64,000 nucleotides of DNA from Pseudofrankia coriaricola (GTDB lineage: Bacteria; Actinomycetota; Actinomycetes; Frankiales; Frankiaceae): NCBI RefSeq assembly GCF_001854805.1, contig NZ_MBLO01000222.1, positions 1 to 64,000 of the forward strand, in the 5' to 3' direction. A model generated the notes under the pieces. The model was not told where the DNA came from, did not search any database, and was given only the letters and a program-made list of their open reading frames with translations. Below are positions 62,501 through 64,000 of the stretch, piece by piece. A program made the position numbers and the translations under genes. Positions within the stretch are counted from its first letter, which is position 1, and each line of letters starts with the position of its first letter.

Positions 62501-64000
62501 ACATGTACGGGATCACCGAGACCACGGTGCACGTCACGTACCTGCGGCTTGGTCAGGCCGACGCCGCGTCCGGGCGGCGCGGCCTGATCGGCGAACCGCT
62601 GCGTGGCCTGCGCGCGCGGCTCCTCGACCGCCACCTCGCCCCGGTGCCGCCCGGCGTCGCCGGCGAGATCTACGTCAGTGGCGGCCAGCTCGCCCGCGGC
62701 TACCTGGGGCGGTCCGCCCTGACCTCGGCCCGGTTCGTGGCCGACCCGTACGGCGAGCCCGGCGACCGGATGTACCGCACCGGCGACCTGGCCCGGCTGG
62801 GCGACGACGGCTCGCTGGAATACCTGGGCCGGGCCGACGACCAGGTCAAGATCCGGGGCTTCCGGATCGAGCCGGGCGAGATCGAGGCCGTCCTCGCCGC
62901 CGACGCAGCGGTGGAGCGGGTGGTCGTCGTCGCCCGGGAGGACGGCGCGGACCGGCGCCGGCTCGTCGCCTACGCCGTCCCCCGCGCGGGCCACCACGTC
63001 GACGGCGCGGCGCTGCGGGCCCGGGCCGCGGCGGCGCTGCCCGACTTCATGGTCCCGGCGGCGGTCGTCAGCCTGGACGCGCTGCCCCTGACCGGCAACG
63101 GGAAGCTCGACCGGGCCGCGCTGCCGGCCCCCGACCTGACCGCCGTGACGTCGGCGCGCCCCGGCGGCACCGACCTGGAGCGCGCGCTGTGCGCGGTGTT
63201 CGCCGCCGTGCTCGGCCTCGACCGGGTCGGCGTCGACGATGACTTCCTCGCGCTCGGCGGCGACAGCATCCTCGCGATCCAGCTGGTCAACCGGGCCCGC
63301 CGGGAGGGCGTCGAGCTCACCCCGCGCGAGGTCTTCGTCCAGCGGACGCCGGCCGCGCTCGCCGCGCTCGTCGCCGGCCGCGCCGCTGTGCCCGAGCCGC
63401 AGCCAGTCCTGGAGACCGAGCCCGCCCGGCCGGCATCGGCCAAGGGGTCCGCCGCCGCGGCGGTCGTCCCGGCCGGGACCTTCGACGCGACGGCCACCGG
63501 GATCTTCACCCCGCTGCCGATCGTGGCCCGGCTCGCCGAGTGGGGCGGCGAGATCCGGCGGTTCAACCAGGCGTTCCTGGCCCGGACGCCGGCCGGCACC
63601 GACGAGGCCGCGCTGCGGGCCGCGCTCGCCGCGCTGGTCGCGCACCACGACGGCCTGCGTTCCCGGCTGCTGCGGCCCGCGCCTGGCGTGTGGCTGCTCC
63701 AGATCGACCCGGCGGCACCCACGGCTGGTGACGGGGCCACCGCTGGTGACGGGGCCGCGGCAGGCACGGCATCGGCAGGCACGGCAGCGGGGGACACGAC
63801 GGCCGGCGACGGGGCGGCGGACGCCGGCCTGCTGACCCGGATCGACGTCGCCGGGCTCGACCCGACCGCGCTGCGCGCCGTCATCACCGCCGCCTCTGGC
63901 TCGGCCGCCGGGCGCCTCGACCCGGACGCCGGGGTGATGCTCCGCGCGGTCTGGCTCGACGCCGGCCCCGGCGAGCCCGGCCGGCTGGTGCTCGTCGCCC
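56521..64000 (+). CDS. NRPS, C-A-PCP-C-A(Thr)-PCP-E... (cut by window end)
   Basis: Open from GTG at 56521 (GGAAGGA 8 bases upstream) to the window end, at least 2493 codons. C1 has HHIAWDD near residue 185. A1 (about 530-1045) has YTSGSTGRPKG and hand-read code D-P-L-Q-L-G-L-V, which I cannot assign. PCP1 S1113 (HHGGDSIL). C2 has HHVIVDGWS near 1329. A2 (about 1680-2180) has code D-F-W-N-I-G-M-V, exactly the threonine code. PCP2 S2249 (LGGDSIL). From about 2325, FTPLPIVARLAEWGGEIRRFNQAF looks like an epimerization domain, so threonine would be the D-form. No thioesterase is in view. A linker repeat lies in C1 and an 11-bp-arm palindrome is inserted in A2. It extends the aryl-thiazoline made by the upstream fusion. 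Confidence 0.94.
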   Translation, partial: MASPDSAQRKRELLRRRLAAERLTREATGGAGGRARREPGRGYPVSPGQRRMWFLSRLDPGSAAYTISAAFELTGPLDAEALRRALLLVARQHEILRTTYQVTPDGHLEQVSRDDVEPAWLSVDLSTEPAEPAEPAEPAEDRDGRAREIALRAARRPFDLTAESPLRVTVLRHGPLRHTLALAAHHIAWDDASWDVFFGDLLAAYSRGDRDPDTSQDAGADGAVQFLDAAVLDGDPPVRPEGLSYWRDRLLPLAEPVRLPEPTPDDRAADALAASGLPSAAAAGRRDAGRQVVHHAPAELAGRIRTFAALYGVTPFMVLVAGYAALIHRVTGATDVTVGSPVVNRDAAATDGVIGYFGNTVCLRLAVAPADTFTDLLEQAREACLGAFAHADVDLVDVVRAVNPDRSDGVSSLFSTMFGVRSPAAAALHRHDPAGGDLRGERRPLHNGTAQFPLMVVAELGGDAGQPDSLELETTFQPGTVSAAFASSVGPRLARLLTRVVAEPDAPIGPVDLLDQAERDQVLRAWNDTAGPSPTEPWEALFAARADRDPDRPALVTAGRTLTYGELAAAADAFGRRLAGRGAGRGSVVGIALPRSVDLVVALAGVGRAGAAYLPIGPDYPADRIAFMIEDAAPSVVVTTRALAPRIPAAPGMELVLIDEPEPAAAAVAGPWPPAVDPDDLVYVIYTSGSTGRPKGVPLGHRSLTNFLSSVADTVGIGPDDRVLAATTLTFDPSTLELLAPLTVGASVHLVEGEAARDPSQLSRLLTTGAVTLAQATPSRWRSILDAAPEAYPGVRVLCGGEPMPAGLARELAARAQSVTNLYGPTETAVWVTVGPWHGAGADGGPPPVGRLLRNTRAYVLDGALMPVPPGVVGELYIAGVCVAHGYLARPELTAARFVASPFAAGERMYRTGDLAHWTARTSQIAGGDPAGTPGELVVAGRSDDQVKVRGFRIEPGEIEAVLERHPAVARCAVVVREDGPAGRALVAYVVPAAGAARAARAADRLEPAPAGQPAEASDGRSAALADRLRAHAASFLPGYMVPAAFVTLPALPTNTSGKLDRRGLPAPDFAAARPGRAPTTRTETVLRDVFAAVLGQPGLGVDDSFFHHGGDSILAFAVVTQAAAAGVPVALADVFTTPTGAGLAAAADAVATAELTAAAGPVPPAEPELAELAPVDPADLARWRDRLPGLTEVWPLSPSQAGMLFHRLVDGDDTPDVYVIQFVLDLEGELDLDRLRAASRTLTARHAILRAAVLADGRAPAQVILAHAEPEWTVVDLSAWPAAERAAEADRLVADDRAARFDLAAPPLIRFLWVRTGPDSARLAVCAHHVIVDGWSLPLLLRELFELAAGSDANSIAAGGSGPATDTAAARPPAARPYADYLRWLGAQDRDAARAAWRAELAGIEGPTLLAPGAGHRAAAPAGAAQSAGAAEPGPAAALDREVDLELADRLAALGRERGLTLSTVLRAAHAVLLARAAGRDDVVLGAVTAGRPPELTGVDAMIGLFVTTVPVRATVTAQRTFAALMADLQAAQGRLFAHQHLGLADIQALAGQGDLFDTLLVLESYPFDAVTLIPAGGPRLAAVDGHDATHYALTIRVIPGDRLRLTFGYQRGVLDDATVAGLADRMLALLGEIAADPDRPIGAVAALPPAACAQAALTSAPRRGDWGADATLPDLFEAQARRTPDAVALRWREEELTYAELDARASRLAGLLRGRGVGPESIVAVALPRSTDLVVTLLAVQKAGGAYLPVDPDYPADRIAFMLRDAAPVCAVTTAATRVTLPTRTGVPLIALDDPLVVAALAEQPSTSLVPPGTGAAGGAKEDHFRTSFGPPGPDGRARADSLAYVIYTSGSTGRPKGTLIPHRNVVRLFADSRDHFHFDESDVWTLFHSVSFDFSVWELWGPLLHGGRLVVVDHDVSRSPEQFLALLRRESVTVLNQTPSAFGALMAAEAAAGGGGDLGLRLVIFGGEALEVGRLAPWYERHPDGAPALVNMYGITETTVHVTYLRLGQADAASGRRGLIGEPLRGLRARLLDRHLAPVPPGVAGEIYVSGGQLARGYLGRSALTSARFVADPYGEPGDRMYRTGDLARLGDDGSLEYLGRADDQVKIRGFRIEPGEIEAVLAADAAVERVVVVAREDGADRRRLVAYAVPRAGHHVDGAALRARAAAALPDFMVPAAVVSLDALPLTGNGKLDRAALPAPDLTAVTSARPGGTDLERALCAVFAAVLGLDRVGVDDDFLALGGDSILAIQLVNRARREGVELTPREVFVQRTPAALAALVAGRAAVPEPQPVLETEPARPASAKGSAAAAVVPAGTFDATATGIFTPLPIVARLAEWGGEIRRFNQAFLARTPAGTDEAALRAALAALVAHHDGLRSRLLRPAPGVWLLQIDPAAPTAGDGATAGDGAAAGTASAGTAAGDTTAGDGAADAGLLTRIDVAGLDPTALRAVITAASGSAAGRLDPDAGVMLRAVWLDAGPGEPGRLVLVA
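56902..56937 (+). repeat. 9-bp in-frame tandem repeat (GAGCCCGCC x4) in C1
   Basis: Four exact copies of GAGCCCGCC encode (Glu-Pro-Ala)4 in the first condensation domain of the second NRPS, in a surface loop about 55 residues before the HHxxxD motif. Likely expanded by slippage. Confidence 0.8.
61978..62010 (+). repeat. Palindromic insert within the Thr adenylation domain
   Basis: GGAGGTGCGAA ... TTCGCACCTCC: two perfect 11-bp arms around an 11-base loop, in frame inside A2. It lies in an insert-like segment (GAAGGAKEDHFRTSFGPPGPDG) just before the YTSGSTG loop, where the sister A1 domain has no equivalent. It looks like a coding palindromic repeat element. Confidence 0.6.

Noticed and set aside
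58645-63648. 1667-codon minus-strand open frame
   Set aside because: It is antisense to the second NRPS, which shows A, C and PCP motifs. The minus frame is Arg/Gly/Asp-rich without recognisable domains, a usual artefact of very GC-rich coding DNA.

Overview
The DNA is very GC-rich, with strong G/C preference at third codon positions, many GTG starts, 4-bp start/stop overlaps (ATGA, GTGA) and DtxR/IdeR-type iron boxes. It also carries several large SARP (BTAD) regulators. All of this points to an actinobacterial chromosome. A Frankia-like genus (Frankia, Pseudofrankia or Parafrankia) is my best guess, but that is inference. I saw no rRNA, tRNA, CRISPR array or intact insertion sequence.

Layout. 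(1) 1-5200, defence-like flank: a minus-strand three-gene SMC/kleisin operon resembling MukBEF/Wadjet (ATPase cut by the window edge), then a two-gene cassette with a nucleotidyltransferase-fold toxin candidate. (2) 5546-13532, metabolism and transport: a CoA-acylating-type aldehyde dehydrogenase diverges across an iron box from a DrrA/DrrB-type ABC exporter (one ATPase, two permeases); an alpha/beta hydrolase and an MMPL transporter follow. (3) 13613-29953, regulator-rich region: three large homologous SARP regulators, a relic of a fourth, three alpha/beta hydrolases in and around it (one without its serine nucleophile), a BASS-family transporter, an MFS transporter, a DUF4406-like protein and a DeoR-type regulator. 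(4) 30002-64000 and beyond, a large siderophore locus.

Siderophore locus. A minus-strand operon encodes a FecB-type binding lipoprotein, two FecCD permeases and a FecE-type ATPase. Diverging from it is a four-gene operon of fused membrane-ATPase half-transporters (two pairs; the second resembles YbtPQ/IrtAB importers). Then come a second FecCD-FecCD-FecE set without its own binding protein, a third half-transporter pair, and the biosynthetic operon: MbtH-like protein; a salicylate synthase-ArCP-cyclization-A-PCP fusion; a salicyl-AMP ligase; and a second NRPS (C-A-PCP-C-A-PCP-E...) that runs off the window. Iron boxes precede every transcription unit of this locus, so it is almost certainly repressed by iron through a DtxR/IdeR-family protein.

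Proposed assembly line (inference from domain order and my hand-read specificity codes). Chorismate becomes salicylate on the fused synthase. The separate ligase loads it onto the adjacent aryl carrier. The Cy domain joins it to an amino acid read as cysteine, giving a hydroxyphenyl-thiazoline. The second NRPS adds an unassigned residue and then threonine (code DFWNIGMV), probably epimerized. Termination lies outside the window. The half-transporters and FecBCD-type systems would export the product and re-import its iron complex.
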